Source: a virus. From it: a stretch of 64,000 bases of DNA. Where the stretch lies: positions 1 to 64,000 of the IMG/VR virus record IMGVR_UViG_3300047547_000041. One strand, 5' to 3'. The notes under the pieces were generated by a model. The model was not told the DNA's origin and did not search any database. It saw only the letters and a program-made list of their open reading frames with translations. Of the stretch, positions 50,767 through 61,521 are shown piece by piece (within the stretch, counting starts at the first letter, position 1; each line of letters begins with the position of its first letter). A program made the translations under genes and the position numbers.

Positions 50767-52971
50767 ATGCCAATTCCATCATTTACTTTGCGGCACATTG
50801 CCGCCGCTGCCCGTAAACTCATTCAAACAACAATTGCACATGGTATTAACGTTGCCCGTCCGGACTACTTTTCATCATTTGGTATGGAGGCTCAACCAGT
50901 TATCACAGCATTGAACAATACGCCAAACTTGAATGCTCAAGGGTGGCAGATTATTCCTGCTGGTGGTGGATCAGCATAGCTTCCTGTTGTTAATGAGACT
51001 GACTGGATGAAACCCCGTCCCGGTCGGTACGTTATTACTGTTCCGCCAGGACTTGCGTGTAGACTTGAAGTAAACGGTTCCGTTGTTGCCCCGCAGGGTT
51101 CGGCAGTAACGAGTGTTCAATCTACTGTAACCCCGGCTGGTCAATTTACTTGGTCCGGTGCCAATAGTGATACAAGACCAAGTGGAACCACACCAATTAG
51201 AATTGAATTTGACTACTCAGGTCGCCCGGGTGATACAACAGTTGGTCAGGAAGGAATTTTCTGGCAAAATGGTACCGGACTACTTCTTTCGGTTCGTAGC
51301 ACTGATGGTGTTGCACATTCTTTTAGCGAAATCAAGTTTTACCATATTGACGATGAAGCTGATGTTTTGGCTGGTAATAGATGGTCGCAGTGGGCTATTA
51401 ACTACTATACACCATCAAATCCTAAAGCCCCGCTACGCTTGCTTGAATTGACGTATCCTATGCAACGATGGGTTTCAGAACCATCTCATATTCCTGCTGC
51501 TGATTATGTTGGACCAACGAGCCCAAATTTTCAAACATCTGGTACAACAATTTCTGCTCATGCTACACAAAAAAGCCGACTATATTCGCCAGAATCTTAG
51601 GCAGAGTTTGGTAATAGGGCAAACAGAGATATTTGGGTTTGTTTGTGGCCTATGGCAACGGATGAAACATTGACACACTTTTTTAATCGTCTTTTTGCTG
51701 CGTTGAATCCAAATCTAAAAGTTTATGTCGAGTTTTCAAACGAGTGGTGGAACGGAGCTTTCCTGCAAAATAGCTATTACCTTGAGAACCAATACACAAC
51801 AGCATTCAACAGCGGAAACGCAAATTCCAACAAGTCTCGCGAACGTGGATTGAACACTGCTCATGGAAGTCTTCGTTCATGGGCCATTGCAGAATCAATT
51901 TTTGGTCGTAGTCGTGTTGTTCGAGTGTGCAACGCGCAGGGCGGTTATTACGATATGAGTCGTCATTTCTACGAGTTTGTCGATCCCGGGTTTATCCAAT
52001 CTGGTGCGCGTGCCGGTGATCTGTGCGACTATATCACGATGGCTGGTTATTTTTATCGTACCACTGATGAACAACTTTCTTCTACATGGTCAAGTCTTTC
52101 ACTTCCCGGGGTCGCACCACAAAGAAATACTGACACACTCGGACCAAATTTTACCAAGAAATTTTCTCTTCGTTCAATGTTTATCAACAAGCATTGGATA
52201 AATGGACCGACAAATGGAAATGACGCAAAAGACTGGTTGCGCAGAGCGTTTCTTAATGGTGTTGACTATTCAATCGCATTGATTCAATATCACATGCGAT
52301 TGATTCGACAAAATGGATATACAAACCCCAAATTTGGTATCTATGAATGGCACAGTCATGATGATGAATGGGTTAGTCATATTGCTAGAGATGTTGCATG
52401 GCCCGGCGCTGCTGGTGATCCCGCGTGGCACGCTTGCACTTACAACAGTACAACGGGTGAAGCAACACCTGCAAATTTGACGCCGGTTCCCGGGTATCCA
52501 AGTAATCATGCTGGTATTCCATTGACACAAATGTTTGATACTGGCGACATTGTAAGATGTTTGGGTGCCGGACAATCTGGTAATGCACTTAGAGAAGACC
52601 GCACATTCAAAGTTCGCATCACTGGTGACAATAAACTGAGGTTTTACTCAACTCAGGCAGCATTTGATAGCGACACTCCAATTACGGGAGCCAGCGGAAC
52701 AAACATTTATGTCGTGAACGTGTCTCGGCATCAAGCATTGTTCAATCAGAGAATGGATTATCTGTTAGGCACCGATGGTCAAGAAGTTTTTGATTATTGG
52801 TGTCAACAATGGGAACAATCTGAGCATAAAATTGATTTTGCTTGCTAGTTTGTATCCGGTATTGCTGATCCATTGACTAGCGCCGGACCTCCCGTTAAAC
52901 CGTGGACAATGAGTCGGAAGGGTTTGCATCCTGAGAGTCATCTGAGTAATTGGTGGAGAACACGACAATAA
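50767..52971 (+). CDS. Glycoside-hydrolase-like tail protein, 734 aa, three TAG
   Basis: TAGs at 50977-50979, 51598-51600 and 52846-52848 join four open pieces. The N-terminal 80 residues are an attachment region. The middle is a jelly-roll (FDYSGRPGDTTVGQEGIFWQ). The core has KVYVEFSNEWWNGAFLQNSY, the SNExWN pattern of clan-A glycosidases with a catalytic acid/base Glu. The C-terminal part (PPVKPWTMSRKGLHPESHLS) follows the last TAG. It probably degrades a cell-surface polysaccharide (inference). Confidence 0.72.
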
Positions 52972-52985
52972 CATTTGTCGCAACA

Positions 52986-53014
52986 CTAAATATGGGGCAT
53001 CATTGCCCCATATT
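52986..53014 (+). promoter_or_regulatory. CTAAATA late-type promoter overlapping an 11-bp hairpin
   Basis: CTAAATA (52986-52992) overlaps the first arm of AATATGGGGCA/TGCCCCATATT (52989-52999 and 53004-53014), loop TCAT. It could end the fibre operon and start the gp4 operon. The T-tract after the hairpin is weak. Confidence 0.5.
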
Positions 53015-53031
53015 CATTTAAGGATTGCACT

Positions 53032-53526
53032 TTGGCTACAACGAACAAAAACTTTGGTGGTTCAAGTCGATATAATCAGGGTGAGTTTCGTCCAAAGAAC
53101 CCTCTGAAGTATCGCGGAACATACCCAATCATCTATCGATCAAGCTGGGAACTTCTGTTGATGAAGTTCCTTGATGAAAACCCATCAATCATCGAATGGG
53201 GGTCTGAAAGTATTGTGGTTCCCTACATTTCGCCTATCGATGGTAGAGAACACCGGTATTTCTTGGACTTTGTTGCCAAGATCATCACCAAGTCATCCAA
53301 CGTCAAAATCATTGCGATTGAGGTGAAACCATTTGCGCAAACCAATCCACCAGTGCAACCAAAACGTCCAACAAAGAGTTATGCGGAGGCTGTCAAGACG
53401 TATCAGGTCAATAAGGCAAAATGGGCGTTCGCAACGGAATACTGTAAGCGCAGAAAAGTTGATTTTGTGATTTTCACTGAGTACGATCTTGGTTTGAAGA
53501 AGAGAAAGGAACCGGCTGGTGGCTGA
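53032..53526 (+). CDS. 4: Head-completion endonuclease-like protein gp4, 164 aa
   Basis: In T4, gp4 finishes the packaged head; the family is TnsA-like in fold. Conserved parts: NPLKYRGTYPIIYRSSWELL, FLDENPSIIEWGSESIVVPY, REHRYFLDFVAKI and IEVKPFAQT (the D...ExK active-site arrangement). It starts with TTG 53032 after AAGGATTGCAC. No TAG. Confidence 0.85.
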   Translation: MATTNKNFGGSSRYNQGEFRPKNPLKYRGTYPIIYRSSWELLLMKFLDENPSIIEWGSESIVVPYISPIDGREHRYFLDFVAKIITKSSNVKIIAIEVKPFAQTNPPVQPKRPTKSYAEAVKTYQVNKAKWAFATEYCKRRKVDFVIFTEYDLGLKKRKEPAGG

Positions 53527-54181
53527 TAAAATTCTGACCGAACCGGGTGGTCCCGCAGCAATCATTCCACCAAACATCTACGGTAAAAAGTTTGACGTTT
53601 TCTAGTGGGTCAAGACGCAAAAGAACTATTCGACCGAACGTTCTATGCGATGGTTCAAGCAAAAGATCGGAATGCTTTCGCTCAAGCCCAATGATCCTAG
53701 ATTGCGTTCAACTCGCCAGTACGCCAAGTTGTCTATGTCTAGGCCACATTTCTTCGTCTATGAGGCGGAAACGTCCTCTGTGAAGGGTATGGAAGTCTAT
53801 GACCGGTTTCCGCTTGTTCTGCCGTTTGCCGTGAACCTTGAGAACGGTACCTTCCATGGCATCAACTTCCACCACATTCCACCAGACCTTAGACTTGTTG
53901 TGTTTGATCGTCTGATGGCAGCAAGTTCACGCGGGTTCAGTGAAGAATCAAGAATTCGTGCTGAATGGCAAACTCTGAAAGCGTTGGCAAACCATCCGGT
54001 CATTTCTCAAGCTGTGAAATGTTATCGTTTTGATAGAGTGAAATCCCTCTACATTCGTCTGAGTTTGGAAGAATTGCTCATGAGTATCTTCATGCCAGTT
54101 GAATGGTTTGTTGACCTGAAATCCGGCAGAACCGTAAATAAATCTAGGGTTTTTGCACAGATTAACAGGAACATGCGCTAA
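53519..54181 (+). CDS. Conserved virion-associated protein, 220 aa, one TAG
   Basis: Starts GTG 53519, 8 bp inside gp4. TAG at 53603-53605 (KKFDVF[TAG]WVKTQK) is read as sense. The core YDRFPLVLPFAVNLENGTFH plus GINFHHIPPDLRLVVFDRLM is a pattern of T4-like virion proteins ('LPLVLPF..GF.G.NLHYLPP..R'). Its exact role is unknown to me. It sits between gp4 and the tail tube protein. Confidence 0.65.
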
Positions 54182-54927
54182 TGTCATTCGAGAATTTCAG
54201 AACAATGGTTAGAACGGTCGGTTAGGCAAGAACTAACCGATTCAAGTTCCTGTTGACCGTTCCAGCAAAAGTTTCGGCAAAACTTGCATCATCTGATGCA
54301 CAGATGCCAATTCAACAAATTGAGTTGTTGTGTAAGTCGATTAATGTGCCGGGCGTGACATTCACAACGAATGACTCAAACAAGGATGTGATCAATCATC
54401 GTCCTTACATCACTGATTACAACGAATCTGAAATCAGTGCAACATTTTACGTTGATGCGAAGTATAACCTTCGAACACTGTTTGATGCGTGGAAAAAGGT
54501 GATCGTCAACGAAAACATGAACATCGGATATTGGGATGACATGGTTTCAAATGGCAGCACGATCAAAGTTTATCGTGATACACCCCAAGGCGAAATTGTT
54601 GAAGCATCTTACAAATTCCAAGGTCTGTTGCTCAAATCTTACACCGACTCGTCTTACAACTGGTCAAACACATCAGCACCCCTTGAAATTACTGCAAATT
54701 TCACGTTTGCCAAAATGACTCCCCTCAACTTGTATTCTGATGCAAGAAGTGTTCCAGAAACTGATGGCAACGTTGAATTGAGGGGTATCGAAGTTCTGAA
54801 CACCATTCCTTATGGTGAGATTTTGCCAGATATCCCATTCGGATCACTTGATATCAACGATGCAACGATTCCCGTTAAAATCGGTGATGATTTCAAGTAT
54901 GACAATGACCTGAATCCCTTCAAATGA
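54181..54927 (+). CDS. Tail-tube (gp19-like) protein, 248 aa, one TAG
   Basis: Starts MSFENFRTMVRTVG[TAG]ARTNRF, TAG at 54223-54225. Homologous tube proteins have G-L-A-R-x-N-R-F here, so Leu is favoured. Next are ELLCKSINVPGVTFTTNDSN and ITDYNESEISATFYVDAKYN, the tube-fold strands. It is longer than T4 gp19 (163), so it may be a baseplate tube relative rather than the main tube. Confidence 0.72.
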
Positions 54928-54935
54928 GGTTTGCC

Positions 54936-55613
54936 ATGAAATTTGAATACCCGACTTACACCGATATTCTTCCATCTACAGGAAAATCAATTGAGTATCG
55001 GCCATTTACAAGCAAAGAAGAAAAGAACTTTTTGCTGAGTACCCAAACCAAGAAATCGCAAGATATTGTCAACGCGGTTTACAAATTGGTTGACAGTTGC
55101 ACAAGTGGGCGTGCAAGTGAGATGACATACTATGATGTTGAATACATGTATCTTAAAGCCCGTGGAAAGTCTTTAGGCGAAGAAGTTGAGCTAATTGGTA
55201 CATGTGACGCTTGTTCAACTCAAACACCGTTTGCAGTGCACATTGATGATGTTCAGGTTACAGGTAAAGTTGGTACAAGCAAAATCAAAATTGATGAAAT
55301 TGGTGTTGGCATCGAATTGTCGCACCCCGGCATTAAAGCTGTAACAGTTCTGGAAAATACTGAAGAAGACGATGAAGATCGATTTCTTGCGGAAAGTATC
55401 AAGAAAATTTGGACCGATGATGAAGTTTTTGATGATTTGTCATTTGATGACAAGTTGCAATTCATCGAAGGTCTGACGCCAAAAAATAGAAAACTGCTTT
55501 CTCAATACATGGCTGATATGCCGTTGGTGAATTTGAAGGGTGGGTTTACTTGTTCGGGGTGTGGCAAAAACCATACCGTTGTTTTGGTAGGACTTGATAA
55601 TTTTTTCGTGTAA
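54936..55613 (+). CDS. 26: Baseplate hub assembly protein gp26-like, 225 aa
   Basis: The layout KFEYPTYTDILPSTGKSIEY, RPFTSKEEKNFLLS, GTCDACSTQTPF and GFTCSGCGKNHTVVLVGLDN, with two CxxC pairs and the acidic middle, matches the gp26 family of T4-like phages. An ATG 12 bases earlier overlaps the upstream stop; I prefer ATG 54936 because GAGG lies before it. No TAG. Confidence 0.75.
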   Translation: MKFEYPTYTDILPSTGKSIEYRPFTSKEEKNFLLSTQTKKSQDIVNAVYKLVDSCTSGRASEMTYYDVEYMYLKARGKSLGEEVELIGTCDACSTQTPFAVHIDDVQVTGKVGTSKIKIDEIGVGIELSHPGIKAVTVLENTEEDDEDRFLAESIKKIWTDDEVFDDLSFDDKLQFIEGLTPKNRKLLSQYMADMPLVNLKGGFTCSGCGKNHTVVLVGLDNFFV

Positions 55614-55771
55614 TGTCCTCCGAGACAAGACTCGAAAATTACTATAAGACTGCACACATTCTTATGAGTAAATTCGGGAAGTCTTTGGGGGACATTGAAA
55701 ATACGATTCCATTTGAAAACGATATTTTTGTGGCTATGATCATTTCTGACGCCGCAAAGAAAAATCAGTAA
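55613..55771 (+). CDS. Small hypothetical late protein, 52 aa
   Basis: Not recognised. It begins MSSETRLENYYKTAHILMSK and is helical. Its ATG overlaps the gp26 stop (TAATG). This position, after gp26, suggests a partner in baseplate-hub assembly, which is inference from the neighbourhood. Confidence 0.55.
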   Translation: MSSETRLENYYKTAHILMSKFGKSLGDIENTIPFENDIFVAMIISDAAKKNQ

Positions 55772-55782
55772 GGATTTCTCAG

Positions 55783-56046
55783 ATGCTGGCCTTTCACATT
55801 TATGTCGCGTTTATGTCACTTGTGACTCTTTACGTCATTTACACGATGTTCAGAGATAATTTCAAAGATCGAAAGTGGTATGAACGTTAGGTGATTGCTT
55901 CCATCGGGGCACTATTTCTATATCAGATTGGGTTCATTATTACATCGGTAGATAGTTAGAGTATTCGTGTAATTGCGGTAAATGTTGCCGCCATGCTACT
56001 CTTTGTAAAGGCGTTTTTCATCAGAAAGAAGTATAACAGTGTCTGA
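55783..56046 (+). CDS. Three-span membrane protein, 87 aa, two TAG
   Basis: Three hydrophobic segments: MLAFHIYVAFMSLVTLYVIY, VIASIGALFLYQIGFIITSV and IRVIAVNVAAMLLFVKAFFI. TAGs at 55888-55890 (YER[TAG]VIASIG) and 55957-55959 (VDS[TAG]SIRVIA) lie at helix borders and are suitable for Leu. It ends in TGA. It might be a holin; topology and position are only suggestive. Confidence 0.6.
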
Positions 56047-56338
56047 TTTCGCGGATTATCTTGCTAGGTTCAGTGGTTCTTTGGCTGGCTTGTTGCTAAG
56101 TTGGGCCATTGCGCCATTGCCGTTCAATTTTAGACTGGTGCTGTTTATCTGCATCAGCGTTGGCATTTGTTTTGCCGGTGCGCCAATCACATTTGAACTT
56201 TTGCAAGGTATCGTGTCAACAATTCATGCAAACTTTTCCGGCTATTTCATCGCCGCTTGTTTGAACGGTATCTTCTAGGTTCCGCTGGTGATGATGATCA
56301 ACAAGTTCTTGAACGATAGGTTCAAACCTAAAGAATGA
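56039..56338 (+). CDS. Membrane protein, 99 aa, one TAG
   Basis: Starts GTG 56039 and overlaps the previous gene by 8 bp. It has LAGLLLSWAIAPLPFNFRLV, then LVLFICISVGICFAGAPITF, and a third span FSGYFIAACLNGIF[TAG]VPLVM, with TAG (56276-56278) inside the hydrophobic run. The tail is basic (KFLNDRFKPKE). A second holin or membrane-regulator candidate. Its stop overlaps the terL ATG. Confidence 0.6.
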
Positions 56339-56715
56339 ACAAAGTCGAAAAGCCCCGTCACTATAAGGGCAACACAAAACTCAAGGGGGTGAACGTCAAA
56401 AGCGTTTTCACCCCCGAACAAATTGATACGGTTGCCAAGTGTATTGCCGACCCTGTTTATTTCATCGAGAACTTTGTCAAGATTGTTCACGTTGACCAAG
56501 GCATTATCCCATTCAAGATGTGGGATTTCCAGAAAAACATTGTTGAGTTGTACAACAACAACCGTCACGTTATTCTGAAGTAGCCTCGTCAATGTGGTAA
56601 GTGCGTTTCTGGTGATACTACAGTAAAGATTAGAAACAAGAAAACTGGCGAAATCTTGGAAATTACAGTTGAAGAATACTACAAGATGTTAAAGGCGAAA
56701 AATGACGCCAAATAA
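56335..56715 (+). CDS. 17: TerL N-extein fused to a 37-residue split-intein N-fragment, one TAG
   Basis: The first 89 residues are the start of the packaging ATPase, ending HVILK[TAG]PRQCGK (TAG 56581-56583), the first half of Walker A. Cys1 is at 56602 and begins the intein fragment CVSGDTTVKIRNKKTG..., which ends at TAA 56713-56715. Cys1 with GDT matches intein block A and looks like the AceL-TerL atypically split intein, also in a TerL and also with a very short N-part. The partner is the gene at 57734. Confidence 0.9.
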
Positions 56716-57703
56716 ACCATTGTCAGTTAAAACTTGCAGAGGGTGCGATATATCTTTTAATGGATATCGTACAACATCTTACTGTTCTGCCGAATGTTCA
56801 AAGTCTGTAAAGAATAAGAAAAAGGTTCAACAGTCTCATATTAAATTTCATTCGGAGAATTCTTCAGAATGGGTTGAATGTAAATTGTGTGACTTTAGGT
56901 CGGCTGATTTGGGCACACATTACAAAATTCTTCATAAACTAGAAAGCAATCACGGGTATGAAACAAAATCTCATAACATCCGAGAATCATTGACAGGAAA
57001 TAAGAATCCTGCCTTTAATCATGGCGGAAAATTTTCTCCGTGGTCGAAGAAATTTGTTAAATACTCTGATGATCGAGTTTGTTCAGAATCAATTAGTAAT
57101 ATGATTCTAAAAAGAAATAAAACATGGGAAGAAAACAAATCGCTACCATAGAGAGTTGATTACTATACCTCTAGGGGTATTTCCGAAGATGATGCAGTAA
57201 AGTTTATATCAGAAAGACAGAAAACTTTCAGTTTAGATATCTGTGTTGATAAATATGGTGTTATTGAAGGCACAAAACGTTTCTATGAGAGACAAGAAAA
57301 GTGGCAACAAACACTAATGTCAAAACCTGATGAAGAGTATCGTAGAATTTGCGAGTTGAGAGCGACAGCAAATAACCAATCTGTATCACTACAAGAAAAG
57401 GAATTGGTGATCGAACTACAAAAACTGTTCCCATCTTTGGAATCTCAGTTCATAATTCGTAAAGAACGTGGGTGGTACAATTTTGATATCAAAGTTGGTG
57501 ATAGGCTGATCGAATACAACGGTGATTATTGGCACGCAAATCCTTAGATTTATGACGGTTCCTGGGTTCATCCTAAAAGTGGTTTGACCGCAAAAGAATA
57601 GTGGAAGAGAGAGATTCTACAAAATATGAATTTGCAAAGAATCAAGGGTTTACGGTTTTAGTTGTGTGGGAATCAGATTTCAAGCAAAATAAAGAACTGC
57701 TAA
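56702..57703 (+). CDS. Free-standing Vsr-like homing endonuclease between intein halves, frameshifted
   Basis: ATG 56702 lies inside the TerL-N end, after AAAGGCGAAAA. An N-terminal zinc finger (CRGCDISF ... YCSAECSKS) is followed by repeats like GISEDDAVKFISERQ. A Vsr-type nuclease domain follows: RKERGWYNFDIKVGDRLIEY, NGDYWHANP. TAGs at 57149, 57545 and 57599 are in frame. After AKE[TAG]WKR a GA-repeat (57605-57614) shifts the frame: the conserved end DSTKYEFAKNQGFTVLVVWE lies in the -1 frame, ending at TGA 57747. Unshifted it ends at TAA 57703. Either a decayed gene or a frameshift signal. Confidence 0.78.
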
Positions 57704-57733
57704 TCTCAAAATGTGTTAAATTTTAGGAACAAG

Positions 57734-59485
57734 ATGAATCTGTCTGATACCGTTTCCAGAAAATTCGTAGATTCTATTGATATCGATGAATGGGAAATCC
57801 TAACTGATACTGGTTGGGAAGATATCACACATATTCACAAAACTGTTGAATATGAAGTTTATTCTTTGGTACTCGATACCGGCGAGACTTTAAAGTGTGC
57901 CGATGATCATATCGTTTTTGATGATGGTCTAAATGAAGTTTTTGTCAAAAACTAGAACCCCGGTGATAAAGTTGTGACAGAAAATAGTGTTTCTCTGGTC
58001 AAGACTGTGTGCAATCTTGGCTACACCGAAAATATGTTTGACGTGACGGTTGGGTCTAAAAATCATCGGTATTACACCAACGGAATTCTGAGTCACAACA
58101 CCCAAACAACAGCAGCATTCATTTTGCACTATGTGTTGTTCAACAAGAACAAAACTGTTGCCATTTTGGCTAACAAGGGTGCAACCGCTAGAGAAATCAT
58201 CTCTCGTATCAAACAATCGTTTGAAGAATTGCCGACATGGATGCAAATCGGGGTGAAAGAGTGGAACAAGGGTTCCATCGAATTTGAAAACGGTTCGTCA
58301 GTTATCGCCGCCGCAACATCAGGTTCCGCAATTCGTGGTAAGTCAATTTCTCTGTTGTACCTTGACGAATTCGCGTTCTTGCACCCCAATATGGCAATGG
58401 AATTCTTCGAGTCGGTTTATCCTACCATTTCTTCTGGTAAGGAAACCAAGATTCTGATCAGTTCTACGCCCAAGGGGTTCAACCATTTCTACAAAATGTA
58501 TAACGATGCAATTCAGGGCAAATCTGAATTCACCGGTTACGAAATCAAGTGGAATGACATTCCCGGTCGTGATGACGCTTGGAAAGAAAAGACCATTTCA
58601 ACGGTGGGTATGCAGTCTTGGTTGCAAGAATACTGTGGTGAGTTCCAAGGTAGTTCTTACACACTGGTTTCTGGTACGAAAATTGGGTCACTTGCATCGA
58701 AAGACCCAATTTTCAAAGACGGTAACTTCCGGGTTTACGAAAAGCCAATCGAAAAGAGAAACTATGTTATCACGATTGATACCAGTCGTGGTCAACATCA
58801 TGACTTCCATGCGTTTTCTGTCATTGACATTACTGCACTTCCGTACAAACAAGTTGCAACATTCAAGGACAATGCACTGTCACCCCTTGAGTATCCAACG
58901 CTGATTTATAACGTTGCGAAAATGTACAACAGTGCATATTGTCTGATCGAAATCAACGATAACGGGCAACAAGTTGCTGACGCATTGTTCTACGATTTTG
59001 AATATGAGAACATCTACTTCACGAAAAATGAAAAGGTCACTGAGGGACTTGGGTATCCGGGTGTTCGCACAACAAAGAAGGTGAAATCGATTGGTTGTTC
59101 GGTCATGAAAGACTTGATCGAAAAGGATATGTTGGAAATCAACGATCTTTCAACCATCAATGAACTTGCTGGGTTCTCTAAGAAGGGCGCAAGCTACGCC
59201 GCTGAAGATACATCGGTCAATGATGACCTGTGCACCACATTGTTCCTGTTTGGCTGGCTTACAAAGGAACCAATTTTCTCAGAACTAAATAACGTCAACA
59301 TCAGAAAGAAAATTTCTGAACAGTATGAGGAATATGTTACCGAGAATATGACGCCATTTGGTATCATCGATAACGGTATTGACGCATACTCTTTGAGTTC
59401 TGATACACCTGTGCCTAAATACGGGTCTGAGGAAATGGAATTCCTTCATTCTCTTTTGGGTATACAACCTACTTCTATGGACTAA
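57734..59485 (+). CDS. 17: Split-intein C-fragment fused to TerL C-extein, one TAG
   Basis: ATG 57734 follows TTTTAGGAACAAG (AGGA). The first 122 residues are the intein C-part, TAG at 57953-57955, ending YYTNGILSHN with block F/G His-Asn. The splice site is before Thr (codon 58100): TQTTAAFILHYVLF completes Walker A. The C-extein (461 aa) has LLYLDEFAFLHPN (Walker B) and the RNase-H-like nuclease with VITIDTSRGQHHDFHAFSV, LIEIN and a late Asp pair. Joined TerL is 550 aa, close to T4 gp17. Confidence 0.9.
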
Positions 59486-59489
59486 ACGA

Positions 59490-60605
59490 ATGACGGTTAA
59501 AGTTGAAAACATTGATGTTCGCAATGCATATATTCTTGGGCAAATTTTCCCAATTGGGGCAGTTGTCGAAGAAAGTGCAACCGGTCAATAGTATGAAATC
59601 ATCGGTCGTGGACCGAACTATTTGACTGTTGTGAATGAAAGTGGCGAACAATCAAAAAAGTGGTTGGGACAAGTTACCGATACCGGTCACACTGCCACAC
59701 CAGAAATCATTGACGGTCAATTGTTCGCCTTTGGTCGCTCAACAGAAAACTTCACCGAGGAACTATCACAAGAATTCTTGGAAGTTTATGAAGAGTTTGA
59801 AGACAAGTTCGCATGGCGAAGAGTTGTGATTGCACTCGATAAAGCACTTGGTATGCCCACACTGGATCAGGTGTATGAAGGTATCGAGATTGCCGAAGAG
59901 TATTTCAACAAGTGTTCGGTCTACTTTCCTTTCATTTTGCAGGAAGCAAAGTCAGATATCGAAATTACCAAAATGGTTAAGTTGTTGGCTGATGTTGCTG
60001 GTGTCACATACAAAAAGGATAACCAGACAACCATGACAGAAGTTATGAAGACTCTGAAAAAGAATAATCTGACTCCTGAACAAATGAAGCCATTGCATCC
60101 AATTTTTAAGCTGCTCAAGGACACATCGAGTCTGAAGTTTGACTTTGTTATTGAGTCGGTTGAGTCGGAAATCATCACATTGGTTGAAGAAAACCTTGAT
60201 GATGTTATGGACATTGTTGAATGGGAAGAGTTTGAGGAAGTCTTCGCTGACGTTCTGGATGAAAACGAAACCGAAATCAAGCAACTTGAAGAGGGCTAGA
60301 CGGTCCAAGGACGCTTGCATTTGGCTAACGTGATGCGTAGGCACGCCGACCAACTACAACTCGCTAGAACTCGCGCTATCGGTCGCGGCGCCTCGCGTTC
60401 GGTACTCATGCAACGCGCAAGACGCCTTGCCGTTACATCACTGAAGAATCGACTCACTCACGGTCAAGAAAACATCTCGCTGGGTGAGAAGAATCGCATC
60501 GAGAAAATCATTAAGTCTCGCAAGTCTGCTTTGGCAAAGATTGCTAACAGAATGTTCCAACACGTTAAAACTCTACAAAGCGCAAGACTTGCGCATCACG
60601 CATAA
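59490..60605 (+). CDS. Conserved late protein with basic C-terminal domain, 371 aa, two TAG
   Basis: Follows terL by 4 bp. TAG at 59589-59591 (ATGQ[TAG]YEIIGRG) and 60297-60299 (QLEEG[TAG]TVQGRLHL). The second joins an acidic alpha-helical body to a strongly basic tail (RTRAIGRGASRSVLMQRARR, AVTSLKNRLTHGQENISLGE). That tail type is found at the end of several phage virion proteins. A scaffold or head-associated role is inference from position. Confidence 0.65.
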
Positions 60606-60615
60606 GGTGCAGAAA

Positions 60616-61521
60616 ATGAACTACGAAACCGTTTCAAAGCATGTCTCGATTGAAGTCTATGACCACAACACTATCATTGTTCGATTTGCCGGTCAACGCT
60701 GTTTGATTCTGGACAAGTCAAACTGGTCCGGTAATTGGTGGGTTCGCGTTGATGACGAATTCCGTCAACTGATGCTTGGTCCGAACTTCATTACGAATAG
60801 TTCAGAATTTGCTGAACTTGATGATGCCATCGCTCATGGTCTGAGTGGACTTATTGACGTTGGCGCTTTTGATAAGTTGGTCGATCTTGAACTTGATTCC
60901 GGTATTGAAGGTTATACCCATAACACCGGCTACGTCGCTGCAAGCCAATTCGGCAATACCGATATTGAAGAAGCCGAAGATATGCTCGAATCAAATGACG
61001 ATCCGTTGGACGATAAGAAGCAAATTCTCGAATCGTTTTTCAAGAATTCTGTTGAACGTTCAGACCGATTTGAAAATCTGCGCGAAGCATTTGAAGAAAT
61101 TCAGATGGAAGAAAGGGTTGAAAAGACTGGTGATATTTTGGCACTGGCTTTGGAAAATGTGAAAATTGATGAAGCCAAGGTTGCAAAGCCAATTCCCGAC
61201 CATGACTATCATAAGAAGACTGACGCGCAACTTCGTTACATCATGAAGGATGCTAAGGAAGCTGCTGATGCGATGAAGGGTCATTCACCAAGTTCAGAAT
61301 CCAAGTATCTGGATCAAGTCAACGATGCCGCAACTGTTTTGCACTACCGCAAAAAGGCTCGCGCTGCTGGTATGAACGAATCTCAAACTCGTTACTACCA
61401 CAAAGTTGAAGCCGGTAAGGAAGCTGATGCATTGTCTGAAGGTATGCGCTGTGTTGATGGTCAGTATTTCCATATCAACAAGTTCATGAGTGAAATTTCG
61501 CAATTTCCCCACATCGATTAA
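60616..61521 (+). CDS. Conserved late protein, 301 aa
   Basis: Starts MNYETVSKHVSIEVYDHNTI. The C-terminal part DAQLRYIMKDAKEAADAMKG, then KYLDQVNDAATVLHYRKKAR is a module I know from many phage virion proteins of unknown function. The middle is acidic and helical. I chose ATG 60616 over an earlier start overlapping the upstream gene. No TAG. Confidence 0.62.
   Translation: MNYETVSKHVSIEVYDHNTIIVRFAGQRCLILDKSNWSGNWWVRVDDEFRQLMLGPNFITNSSEFAELDDAIAHGLSGLIDVGAFDKLVDLELDSGIEGYTHNTGYVAASQFGNTDIEEAEDMLESNDDPLDDKKQILESFFKNSVERSDRFENLREAFEEIQMEERVEKTGDILALALENVKIDEAKVAKPIPDHDYHKKTDAQLRYIMKDAKEAADAMKGHSPSSESKYLDQVNDAATVLHYRKKARAAGMNESQTRYYHKVEAGKEADALSEGMRCVDGQYFHINKFMSEISQFPHID

Noticed and set aside
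56702-57747. Group I or II intron in terL
   Set aside because: The insert begins with Cys1/GDT and ends with His-Asn before Thr at the protein level, and codes for an endonuclease. No intron core was seen.
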